Positions 16,390 to 23,918 of a DNA stretch of 64,000 nucleotides are shown here, piece after piece. Numbering within the stretch: position 1 is the first letter of the stretch; each line of letters opens with the position of its first letter. Both the position numbers and the translations under genes were made by a program. Source of the stretch: DATJBF01 sp035516795 (GTDB taxonomy: Bacteria > Verrucomicrobiota > Verrucomicrobiia > Palsa-1439). Under the pieces are notes generated by a model. The model made no database searches, was not told the origin of the DNA, and saw only the letters and a program-made list of their open reading frames with translations. The stretch covers positions 1-64,000 of the forward strand of contig DATIZX010000064.1 in assembly GCA_035516795.1 (NCBI GenBank), read 5' to 3'.

Positions 16390-17046
16390 TTAATCCGACG
16401 GTGTAAGATAAAATGCGGTTTTTAGCGACTGATCTTTAAGCTCGTTCACAAAGTTAACGCAATCATGGCTCCCCAGAACGTACCACCACTTCTCAGCCCC
16501 CGATTTGTATGCATTCATGAGCTCTTTCAATTGAGCCTTGAATAGTTCCACATCAACAGAACAACGACTAACCTTTATTTCCGAACAATCCTTTGAGGGC
16601 AGCGACACGTAACCTGCCGCGTCACCAATGATGCCCCAAGATCCCAAAATGCCCCCAGTCTTTCCGGTGGGATAGGCGACCACATCAATATTCCCCATTG
16701 GGCTTTCCAGCCAAGCATGATCTATGGACGGGTAGTTTATCGCCTTGTGCGTACAAGTCTTGACGCCAGTTCCAAATTCCTCCAGTTGCTTGTAAATATT
16801 CCCTTTTCGACAGCATTCATAACGGCTGAAGCTCTTGCCCCCGCAGCAACCAGCAAGCCCTTGGATATCGACTTGCGAGACGGGTATATTGGCAACGAAC
16901 GCGTAGAGGTTTCTCCCGCCTTCTTCTTCAATCGGATCCCTACTCAGCCACCTTCCCGTGGTCGGGTTGTAGAACGCGAAGGCGTCCATGCCCAACAGCA
17001 GCCGGGACGACACCACCAGAATTGCCAAGATACATCCCGTTTTCAT
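16390..17046 (-). CDS. Mini-RHS secreted protein (copy 2): signal peptide + RHS tail + variable domain
   Basis: A 218-residue protein. Residues 1-24 are a signal peptide (MKTGCILAILVVSSRLLLG). Residues 24-60 are only the last piece of an RHS core (FYNPTTGRWLSRDPIEEEGG, then NLYAFVANIPVSQVD). The rest is a cysteine-rich variable domain. It carries DHAWLESPMGNIDVV near 108 and SHDCVNFVNELK near 199, so a histidine precedes a cysteine in an NC-x-x-FV-like context. This resembles circularly permuted papain-like (NlpC/LRAT-type) enzymes, a fold used by some toxin C-termini; the match is suggestive only. There are no YD repeats, so it is not a truncated full-length Rhs by window edge. The leader repeats copy 1 and a two-TM gene follows. 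Confidence 0.8.
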   Translation of the reverse strand: MKTGCILAILVVSSRLLLGMDAFAFYNPTTGRWLSRDPIEEEGGRNLYAFVANIPVSQVDIQGLAGCCGGKSFSRYECCRKGNIYKQLEEFGTGVKTCTHKAINYPSIDHAWLESPMGNIDVVAYPTGKTGGILGSWGIIGDAAGYVSLPSKDCSEIKVSRCSVDVELFKAQLKELMNAYKSGAEKWWYVLGSHDCVNFVNELKDQSLKTAFYLTPSD

Positions 17047-17061
17047 CGCTTGTTATCGCCG
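16928..17061 (-). repeat. Direct repeat copy 2: mini-RHS leader and tail
   Basis: Partner of 15801-15934, same orientation, same 134-base length without gaps. The match extends about 15 bases upstream of the start codon, so the translation start region is shared as well. Confidence 0.85.
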
Positions 17062-17198
17062 GTCTTCTCGTGGACAGCAGTGACCCATTACCGACAAATC
17101 AATCTGTTTGGGTCTTCCCGGTTTTTCTTTGTTGTTATCTTAGTTTTGAGAATGATGGTACTTAGGATAGGCACTAAGCAGCGAAGGTCCGGGTTTGC

Positions 17199-17876
17199 TT
17201 ATTGAGTCGGTTGAGTTCTTCGTTTCTTTGCGCCGCCCTTACATATCGTCTGAATCATTGTCTCTAGAGACTGCGCTTCCTTCCGGTCGACGTTCCCATC
17301 TGCCTTCAGTAATTTGTTCGCTCTTGCATCTCCTAGCTCAGACAAGGCGATCAATATTGGGAGCCCATCCGCAGTTCCGTGTGCCGTGCGAAACCTCACC
17401 AGTATTGCACGTGTATCATCGGGGATGGTTCTGATACCGTGGGCAAGAGCAATCCCTAACAACCTCCGCTCATACTGGGTCGAGTGAACGGCTAGCGGAA
17501 ATGCGCTAAGCAGGGAATAAATACGGTGTTTTAGGCTTTGGATAGCTGCTGCCGTTTCCTGATTGTGCGCTATCGAGGTTTCTAAGAAAGAAATATCTGA
17601 GATATAAACGGAATAAACGAATCCCACGGTTCTTTTATCACTCGCTTGTATCGATCGGTCTGCGGGTTGGCTTAACAGAGGAGTCGCCATTGATTGTACT
17701 GCGGTTTCCATATCCGCGTAGCCTCGGACTCGATTTGAGAAACTCATCGAATCCAAATTAGTCATTTCGGCTAGATATGCCTCTTCCAACTTCGGAAAAT
17801 CTGTTGCATCGCCAAACAGACGAGGCGGGATCCCTAGCATTAAACTAATTATTATGAAACGTATGAGTGTTCTCAT
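17199..17876 (-). CDS. Secreted hypothetical protein, 225 aa
   Basis: Begins MRTLIRFIIISLMLGIPPRLFG, a Sec signal peptide, so the protein is probably exported. The mature part is mostly helical, with no recognised motif (LEEAYLAEMTNLDSMSF, then ETAAAIQSLKHRIYSLL) and a basic C-terminus (KGGAKKRRTQPTQ). It lies upstream of the intact mini-RHS gene on the same strand, separated by about 150 bases. It starts only six bases inside the right inverted-repeat arm, so it is the outermost gene of the block. No function assigned. Confidence 0.6.
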   Translation of the reverse strand: MRTLIRFIIISLMLGIPPRLFGDATDFPKLEEAYLAEMTNLDSMSFSNRVRGYADMETAVQSMATPLLSQPADRSIQASDKRTVGFVYSVYISDISFLETSIAHNQETAAAIQSLKHRIYSLLSAFPLAVHSTQYERRLLGIALAHGIRTIPDDTRAILVRFRTAHGTADGLPILIALSELGDARANKLLKADGNVDRKEAQSLETMIQTICKGGAKKRRTQPTQ

Positions 17877-17882
17877 GTGAAG

Positions 17883-17906
17883 GGGGTCAACTCTTTACTA
17901 TTGACA
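17883..17906 (-). repeat. Right inverted-repeat arm (IR-B) of the 14.2-17.9 kb block
   Basis: The reverse complement matches IR-A (14171-14194) at 22 of 24 positions, with the TGTCAAT ends facing outward. It lies between the block and the yifB gene. Confidence 0.8.
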
Positions 17907-18001
17907 CATTGTCCAATTCTGGATTCTCCACAAGCATGGTTGTCGTGCTCGGAGAATGCGTGCTGACCAGGATCAGATCGCGTTATTCTATAATTCATGC
18001 T

Positions 18002-19522
18002 TTACACCCACAGTTGCCGATCCAAGGAACGGTACTGAATCGCTTCGGAAATGTGCTGGGATTGGATGCGCTCGGAGTGGTCGAGGTCGGCAATCGTGCG
18101 TGAGACCTTGAGAATCCGATCGTAGGCGCGAGCGCTCAGATTCAATTCCGTCATCGCCATCTTTAGCAACTGCTGGCACTCCTCGTCGAGCTGACAGAAC
18201 TCCTTGATCTGCCTTGGTGTCATACGTGAATTCGTGTTCCCGAACCGGTAACGTTGAACGACCCGCGCATCTTCAACCCGCGTCCGAATCCTGTCCGACG
18301 ACTCGCCGGTCGCCTCGCCAGCCATTTCCTTATACTTCACCGACGGGACTTCGACGTGGATATCGATGCGGTCGAGCAACGGCCCGGAAATCTTGTTGCG
18401 ATACTTGGTGATCATGTTGGGTGAACACCGACATTCGCGCTTCGGATCCCCATAGAATCCGCAGGGACACGGGTTCATCGCGGCGACGAGCATGAAATTG
18501 GCAGGAAACGTCATCGTGCCGGAAGCGCGGGAGATTACCACACGACCTTCCTCTAGCGGCTCGCGAAGCGCTTCCAATACGTCGCGATGGAACTCCGGTA
18601 ATTCATCGAGGAACAGTACGCCGTTATGCGCCAAGCTGATTTCGCCCGGAGTAAGATTGGCTGTGCCGCCCAGCAACCCGGCATTGCTTGTCGTGTGATG
18701 TGGTGCGCGGAACGGACGCGTCGCAACGAGCGCCTGTCCTTTCGGCAACAATCCCATGATGCTGTGAATCTTGGTGGTCTCCAGCGCTTCATCGAGCGTG
18801 GTTTGCGGCATGATGGTCGGCACGCGTTTCGCCAGCAAGGTCTTGCCACTGCCGGGTGGACCGATCATCAGCATGTTATGGCCTCCCGCTGCCGCGACTT
18901 CCAGAGCACGCTTGACGTGCTCCTGACCTTTCACATCCACGAAATCGACGTCGTAATTGCGTTGTTGCTGAAAAAGCAGCTTGGGATTCTCGCGGAGCGG
19001 CTCCAGCGTTCGCTTGCCGCCAAGGAATTCCGCAATTTCGCGAAGCTTGCGGGCGGGATAGACGTCAATCCCCTGGACTACCGCCGCCTCGGGCGCGTTA
19101 TCGACGGGCACAATCAAGCCGCGCTTCTTCTCCGCGCGAGCGCAAATCGCGATGGGCAACACACCGTTGACACTGCGGACTTCGCCGCTTAAGGCCAGTT
19201 CACCGACAATCGAAAACTCGTCGAGGTTCTCGGGCATAATCTGCTCGCTGACCGCCAAAATGCCGATGGCGATGGGCAGATCGAAGCTCGGACCTTCCTT
19301 CTTCACGTCGGCGGGCGCGAGATTGATCGTGGTCCGTCCCATGACGTATTTGAAGCCGCTGTTTTCGATGGCGGTCTTGACCCGGTCGCGCGATTCTTTC
19401 ACCGCGGCATCGGGCAGGCCGACAATGATGACCGCGGGTTGTCCCCAACCCGCATTGACTTCGATTTCGATGGGATACGAGTCGATGCCAAGAACCGCCG
19501 CAGAATGGACTTTTGCAAGCAT
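18002..19522 (-). CDS. comM: YifB/ComM family Mg-chelatase-like AAA ATPase
   Basis: A 506-residue protein with the three-part ComM layout. The N-terminal Lon-like ribosomal S5-fold domain (GIDSYPIEIEVNAGWGQPAVIIVGLPDAAV) is followed by an AAA ATPase with Walker A GPPGSGKTLLAKR (about 223-235) and Walker B NGVLFLDELPEF (about 294-305). A C-terminal Mg-chelatase domain contains the cysteine cluster AMNPCPCGFYGDPKRECRC. ComM is a hexameric helicase that promotes branch migration during natural transformation; in other bacteria the role is unproven. The ATG at 19522 has a usable ribosome binding site (AGGGAGCC). It stands next to the inverted-repeat-bounded block but is ordinary in composition. 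Confidence 0.93.
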   Translation of the reverse strand: MLAKVHSAAVLGIDSYPIEIEVNAGWGQPAVIIVGLPDAAVKESRDRVKTAIENSGFKYVMGRTTINLAPADVKKEGPSFDLPIAIGILAVSEQIMPENLDEFSIVGELALSGEVRSVNGVLPIAICARAEKKRGLIVPVDNAPEAAVVQGIDVYPARKLREIAEFLGGKRTLEPLRENPKLLFQQQRNYDVDFVDVKGQEHVKRALEVAAAGGHNMLMIGPPGSGKTLLAKRVPTIMPQTTLDEALETTKIHSIMGLLPKGQALVATRPFRAPHHTTSNAGLLGGTANLTPGEISLAHNGVLFLDELPEFHRDVLEALREPLEEGRVVISRASGTMTFPANFMLVAAMNPCPCGFYGDPKRECRCSPNMITKYRNKISGPLLDRIDIHVEVPSVKYKEMAGEATGESSDRIRTRVEDARVVQRYRFGNTNSRMTPRQIKEFCQLDEECQQLLKMAMTELNLSARAYDRILKVSRTIADLDHSERIQSQHISEAIQYRSLDRQLWV

Positions 19523-19889
19523 GGCTCCCTCCTAGCTCTCTTAAGGGCCGCTGACAAAACTGTAGTCGCAGGCTTGAGCCCGTGCGAATTTGCCGACCCG
19601 CTGTTGCCGCAGGCTTCACGGCTGCGTCCTGCCCGCGCACCCATAAAGGGTGCGGCTACGTACGACCTTCCCCTGTCCACGCACCCGTAAGCCGAGTCAA
19701 AGGAGACGCCGCAGTCATTTGCGGCAACGATGCGGCTACACGGAAATCGGTTTTGTTAAGCGCTCTATGTCTTGATACACAAAGAGCCCGGACATGTCGA
19801 TAGGGAAAGTGCGAAAGTTGGAAGCTCGGAGCGGAACGCATCGACGTTCCTTCCGCAGGGAACCGTCAGCGGTTCCGATTCAGACCCAA
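19523..19889. other. Gene-free spacer filled by a nested palindromic element
   Basis: The region between yifB and the response regulator gene contains many short inverted repeats. Its left edge (19548-19572) matches, in reverse complement, 26180-26204 at 24 of 25 positions. A weaker inverted copy of CGCTGACAAAAC (GTTTTGTTAAGCG) lies near 19753-19765 and closes the element at about 215 bases. No protein-coding frame is supported. Confidence 0.65.
19548..19572 (+). repeat. Dispersed repeat CCGCTGACAAAAC-type, copy 1
   Basis: A 25-base segment beginning CCGCTGACAAAACTGTAG, repeated in inverse orientation at 26180-26204 with one difference. It is probably the end of a REP-like or MITE-like element. 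Confidence 0.8.
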
Positions 19890-21338
19890 TTACTCTGCCG
19901 GCGTGTCGCGCTTTGTATGCAGGCCATAAAGGATCAGCTTTTCCCGCATGGTGGGACGCGAGACGCCAAGCCATTTGGCAGCGCGGACCTGGTTGCCCTG
20001 GGCAAGTTGAATGGCCTGCGCGTATAATTCCCGCTCGGTCGCTTCAGTCACCGCATCGGAAACGTTTTCCAGTTCGCCGCGGACGGCGCGGTTGAGAAGA
20101 TCCGAGATGTAGCCAGCCAACGTCTGGTTGAGCGCCGGGCGTGGGAGCTTGGTCTGCGCCAGCGCGGCTTGTACTTCCTGCGGTCCGATGGTAAACCCGC
20201 GCGCCAGCAGCAAGGCCTTCCGCACAACGTTCTCCAGTTCGCGCACATTGCCCGGCCACGGCTGTTGCTGGAGAAAATTGAGGGCATCGGGCGCCATCGA
20301 CGCGTTGGGCGACCCCAGCTCGGCACCGTAGCGTTGGAGAAAATGGCGCACCAGGGCCGGAATGTCTTCACGTCGCTCGCGCAAGGGGGGTACGGTAATG
20401 ACCGCGACGTTGAGACGATAATAGAGATCTTCACGGAATTCGCTCTCGCGCATGGCCGTCTCCAGATCGCGATGCGTGGCGGCGATGATGCGGACGTTGA
20501 CGGGGATCGTTTCTTTAGCGCCGAGGCGTTGAATCGTTTTTTCCTGCAAGACGCGCAGCAGTTTCGCCTGCGTGCTCATGGTCATGTCGCCGATTTCGTC
20601 GAGGAAGAGCGTGCCCTTATTGGCTTGTTCGAACCGGCCAATGCGTCGCGCCGTCGCGCCCGTGAACGCACCCTGCTCGTGGCCGAAAAGCTCGCTCTCC
20701 AACAATGTCTCCGGAATGGCCACGCAATTCACGACGATGAACGGTTGCTGGGCGCGGTCGCTGTGTTGGTAAAGCGCGCGGGCTACCAGTTCCTTGCCCG
20801 TTCCGGTTTCACCTCGAATGAGAACCGTCACAGGTTTGGACGTGAGACGGCCAATCTCCTTGTAAACGATCTGGATGGCCCGGCTGTTGCCGACGATCGC
20901 GTCGGTCGGAGCGTTGGTATCTCCCAGTTCCACGGGCTCGGAAACCAACCGGCTGCTGGCCATCGCTTTATCGATCATGTCCAACAACTCGCCGGGATCG
21001 AACGGCTTGAGCAAGTAGTCGTAGGCGCCGAGCTTGGTGGCCTCGATCGCGATGTCCGTGGTGTGATGCGCAGTCATCAAAATGATCGGCAGTTGCGGTT
21101 TGGCAGCGCGGACCCGGTTTATGAGTTCGAGTCCGGCTTTGTCGTCCAGTGAGGCAAATCCGGGGAGTTGCAGGTCGGTCACCACCACATCGAACGAGTT
21201 GCCCTTCGCCCGCTCCAATCCCTCGTCCGCGTTGAACGCCGTCTCGACGTTGTAGCCCTCGACCTGCAGCACGTGTTTCAGCGACCACGCCAGCGAGGAG
21301 TCGTCTTCAATGATCAGGATGTTCGGACGGGTTTTCAT
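19890..21338 (-). CDS. Sigma-54-dependent response regulator (NtrC family)
   Basis: A 482-residue transcription activator. The receiver domain has EDD at 11-13, phosphoacceptor Asp55 (VVVTDLQLPG) and Lys110. The AAA+ domain has Walker A GETGTGKE at 176-183, the sigma-54 contact loop GAFTGA at 223-228 and Walker B LFLDEIGD at 244-251. The C-terminal Fis-type helix-turn-helix reads GNQVRAAKWLGVSRPTMREKL. It must activate sigma-54 promoters after phosphorylation by the histidine kinase upstream, with which it overlaps by four bases (21335-21338). The target genes are not evident; no clear GG-N10-GC promoter was identified nearby. Confidence 0.95.
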   Translation of the reverse strand: MKTRPNILIIEDDSSLAWSLKHVLQVEGYNVETAFNADEGLERAKGNSFDVVVTDLQLPGFASLDDKAGLELINRVRAAKPQLPIILMTAHHTTDIAIEATKLGAYDYLLKPFDPGELLDMIDKAMASSRLVSEPVELGDTNAPTDAIVGNSRAIQIVYKEIGRLTSKPVTVLIRGETGTGKELVARALYQHSDRAQQPFIVVNCVAIPETLLESELFGHEQGAFTGATARRIGRFEQANKGTLFLDEIGDMTMSTQAKLLRVLQEKTIQRLGAKETIPVNVRIIAATHRDLETAMRESEFREDLYYRLNVAVITVPPLRERREDIPALVRHFLQRYGAELGSPNASMAPDALNFLQQQPWPGNVRELENVVRKALLLARGFTIGPQEVQAALAQTKLPRPALNQTLAGYISDLLNRAVRGELENVSDAVTEATERELYAQAIQLAQGNQVRAAKWLGVSRPTMREKLILYGLHTKRDTPAE

Positions 21339-22741
21339 GTCGGTGCGGGCGCGGCAGGCAGGACTATGGCGAATCTGGTCCCCGCGCTCGACTGCGTCTG
21401 AAATTCCAATTTCCCTCCATGATTGTTAACGATTTGTGCAGCAATTGACAGGCCGAGGCCGGTGCCCCCTTCTTTTGTGCTGAAAAACGGATCGAATAGG
21501 CGCCGCTGCACCGCCGGAGGAATCCCCGGCCCCGTATCTTCGACTTCAATCACGACAGTGTTGCAGGCATTCTTGGCGAGGAGGGCTTTGTCGGGCCGGG
21601 CCCGCAAGGTAATCTTGCCGTCCATTTCTATGCTGTCGGCAGCGTTCTGGATTAAATTGATCAACACCTGTTTCATCTGCTGGGGATCGGCCAGAAGACG
21701 CGCGCCATCGGTCGTTTCCACTTTCAACTCGATCCGTTGTTTTTCACACTGTGGCACGAACAATTGACGCACCTCGGACAACAATGGCTCCGCCGCAACG
21801 GGCACCACGCGTGGCTCCGCGGGACGGGCCAATTGGAGGAAATCTGTTACGATCCGATTCAGGCGATCGATTTCATTGCGAATGACCACCGTGTCTTCGT
21901 GGGCCGGTGTGCCGGCGGCCAGTGTCTTCTGCAAGGTGAACAGCCGGGCGCGGATGGCGGTAAGTGGATTGCGGATCTCGTGGGCCACGCCGGCGGCCAG
22001 TTCGCCAAAATGCGCCAGCTTTTGTTGGCGTTCGATAATCGTATCACTTTCGACGAGCTTCTGCCGCAGTGGCGATACCACCCGGCGATACACGAGAATG
22101 GTAAGCCAGAGGCCGATAGCCACCAGGATCAGCAACGAACCAATTAAGACCTGCTTCAACCATGGGAACCACGATTTCGAGCCGGAGAGGAAGATCTGGA
22201 TGGCCTGACCTTGGGCACGAGCTTGATTGGCCAAAGCCAGCAACTGCCGCGACTGCAGACGGACCTTTTCCAGATTCACGGGCGTCGGGTTGGCTGGATC
22301 ACCGGGCGCTCCATTGTTGGTGGCCTTCCACGCTTCTGAAACATACGCGTCGAATGCCACGTCGATCTGGTCAAGCAGCGAGCTGATATCGGTGGTGACC
22401 TGTACTGGTTGCAGCATGGTCACTTTCGTCTTGATCGAGGAGTTTTTCTCTTCGGCGATCCATTTCTTTACATCCTGGCTCTGGCGCTGGAAACGATCCC
22501 AGTCGGCGCGTTCTCGATGCGCCGCGAAGCGGGCGAGGATTTCATTGAGATTATTGACGCTGGGTTCGATCTGGTTGGCGATGCGAATATACCCGTCGGG
22601 CATCTGTTGAAATGTGACCGGGATATTCTCGACCTGCCGGGCCATGCGGAAAGCCCGTAGCGCTGCCCAGCCTATGGCCAGCACCATCAAGAAGAGAACC
22701 GCCTCGAAAACAGTCAAACGAAATCTACTGGCACTACTCAT
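21335..22741 (-). CDS. Membrane sensor histidine kinase, partner of the NtrC-type regulator
   Basis: A 468-residue kinase. Transmembrane helix 1 (about 9-30) and helix 2 (about 197-218) enclose a 165-residue periplasmic, mostly helical sensor region, possibly of the four-helix-bundle type. The HisKA domain has His254 in GELAAGVAHEIRNPLTAIR. The ATPase domain shows the N box (QVLINLIQNAADSIE), G1 (DTGPGIPP) and G2 (GGTGLGLSIAAQIV). The stop overlaps the regulator start by four bases, typical of cognate pairs. The signal is unknown. The divergently placed lipA starts about 170 bases away. Confidence 0.95.
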   Translation of the reverse strand: MSSASRFRLTVFEAVLFLMVLAIGWAALRAFRMARQVENIPVTFQQMPDGYIRIANQIEPSVNNLNEILARFAAHRERADWDRFQRQSQDVKKWIAEEKNSSIKTKVTMLQPVQVTTDISSLLDQIDVAFDAYVSEAWKATNNGAPGDPANPTPVNLEKVRLQSRQLLALANQARAQGQAIQIFLSGSKSWFPWLKQVLIGSLLILVAIGLWLTILVYRRVVSPLRQKLVESDTIIERQQKLAHFGELAAGVAHEIRNPLTAIRARLFTLQKTLAAGTPAHEDTVVIRNEIDRLNRIVTDFLQLARPAEPRVVPVAAEPLLSEVRQLFVPQCEKQRIELKVETTDGARLLADPQQMKQVLINLIQNAADSIEMDGKITLRARPDKALLAKNACNTVVIEVEDTGPGIPPAVQRRLFDPFFSTKEGGTGLGLSIAAQIVNNHGGKLEFQTQSSAGTRFAIVLPAAPAPT

Positions 22742-22910
22742 TTATTTCCCCGCACTTCGCCTCCCGTTGCCTACCTCTGACACACCCGCAATTCCACGGG
22801 GCAAAAGGCACTCGCCGTTAGACAGTAGAACGCCCGGCGCCGTTTAACTCAACTCAAAAATACGGGCCCGCGACGTGACAAAATTCCCTTCCTGAGCTAA
22901 CCTGCCGCAA

Positions 22911-23792
22911 ATGCAGGACACCATGGTCGCCAACCAGACTGTGTCGCGTTTGCGCCATCCCGAGTGGATCCGACAACGCACGCCCGGTGGTGAACGCTAC
23001 ATTCATCTCAAGAACGTCCTCGGCGAATTCAAACTCCGCACCGTTTGTGAAGAGGCCAAATGCCCGAACATGGGCGAGTGCTGGAGCCACGGCGCGGCGA
23101 CGTTCATGCTGATGGGCGACGTCTGCACGCGACGCTGCCATTTCTGCGCGGTGGGAAAGGGCAAGCCCGGGCCGCTCGACCCGGCGGAACCGGAGCGTGT
23201 TGCGTCCGCAGTCGAAGTTCTTGGATTGGATTACGTCGTGCTCACGTCCGTCGACCGCGACGATCTGCCGGACCAAGGTTCGACGCATTTTGCGGCGACC
23301 ATCGAGGCGATCCACCGACGGCGTCCAGCGTGTGGCATCGAGGCTTTAATCCCCGATTTTCGAGGCGAACGAGACTGCATTGCTCGTGTGGCGAATGCGC
23401 CGTTAAGGGTGCTGGCGCACAACGTCGAAACCGTGCCGCGTTTGTACAAACCGGTTCGGCCGGGCTCGGTGTACGAACGGTCTCTGGACGTGCTTTCGCT
23501 CGCCAAGGAAGTTCTACCCGACCTGCTGACAAAATCCGGGTTGATGCTCGGTCTTGGTGAGACCAACGAAGAAGTCCTCGCTGTGGCTCGCGATCTTCGG
23601 GCGCATGGATGCGACATTCTCACCCTCGGCCAGTATTTGCAGCCTTCGCCAAATGAGTTGCCGGTTCAACGCTACCTGCCGCCAACCGAGTTTGCCGAGT
23701 TGCGCGCTGCGGCGCTCGCTCTCGGTTTCCGCCACGTCCAATCCGGCCCGCTCGTCCGCAGTTCTTACCACGCTTGGGAGCAAGTTCGGTAG
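22911..23792 (+). CDS. lipA: Lipoyl synthase
   Basis: Radical SAM enzyme that inserts two sulfurs into octanoyl groups on lipoyl domains of 2-oxoacid dehydrogenases or GcvH. The auxiliary 4Fe-4S cluster cysteines are C46, C51 and C57 (CEEAKCPNMGEC). The radical SAM cluster is C72-x3-C76-x2-C79 (CTRRCHFC). The C-terminal RSSYHA motif supplies the serine ligand of the auxiliary cluster. Numbering is from the ATG at 22911; a second ATG at 22923 (MVANQTVSR) is equally plausible. No lipB is beside it. Length (about 290) is normal. Confidence 0.97.
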   Translation: MQDTMVANQTVSRLRHPEWIRQRTPGGERYIHLKNVLGEFKLRTVCEEAKCPNMGECWSHGAATFMLMGDVCTRRCHFCAVGKGKPGPLDPAEPERVASAVEVLGLDYVVLTSVDRDDLPDQGSTHFAATIEAIHRRRPACGIEALIPDFRGERDCIARVANAPLRVLAHNVETVPRLYKPVRPGSVYERSLDVLSLAKEVLPDLLTKSGLMLGLGETNEEVLAVARDLRAHGCDILTLGQYLQPSPNELPVQRYLPPTEFAELRAAALALGFRHVQSGPLVRSSYHAWEQVR

Positions 23793-23794
23793 TG

Positions 23795-23815
23795 GAACGG
23801 GCGTCCCGCCCGTTC
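23795..23815 (+). repeat. Hairpin GAACGGGCG-TCC-CGCCCGTTC directly after lipA
   Basis: A perfect 9-bp stem with a 3-base loop begins three bases after the lipA stop. It lacks a T-run, so it may be a dispersed palindrome acting as an mRNA 3' end rather than a classic terminator. Confidence 0.6.
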
Positions 23816-23918
23816 ATTCTTCGCGCGGTTGCACACGCATCTTTGCCTGTTACTCCGAGCTTTTCCTTTGTCAGATTTTCGAGTATGTGAATATCGTCGG
23901 TCGTTACTAGGTGAGACC

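Noticed and set aside
22854..23315. Long minus-strand frame opposite lipA
   Set aside because: It is a shadow of the lipA coding sequence, with no motif or start signal of its own.
23795..23815. Classic intrinsic terminator after lipA
   Set aside because: The stem is strong, but no T-run follows on the plus strand, so it is listed only as a hairpin repeat.
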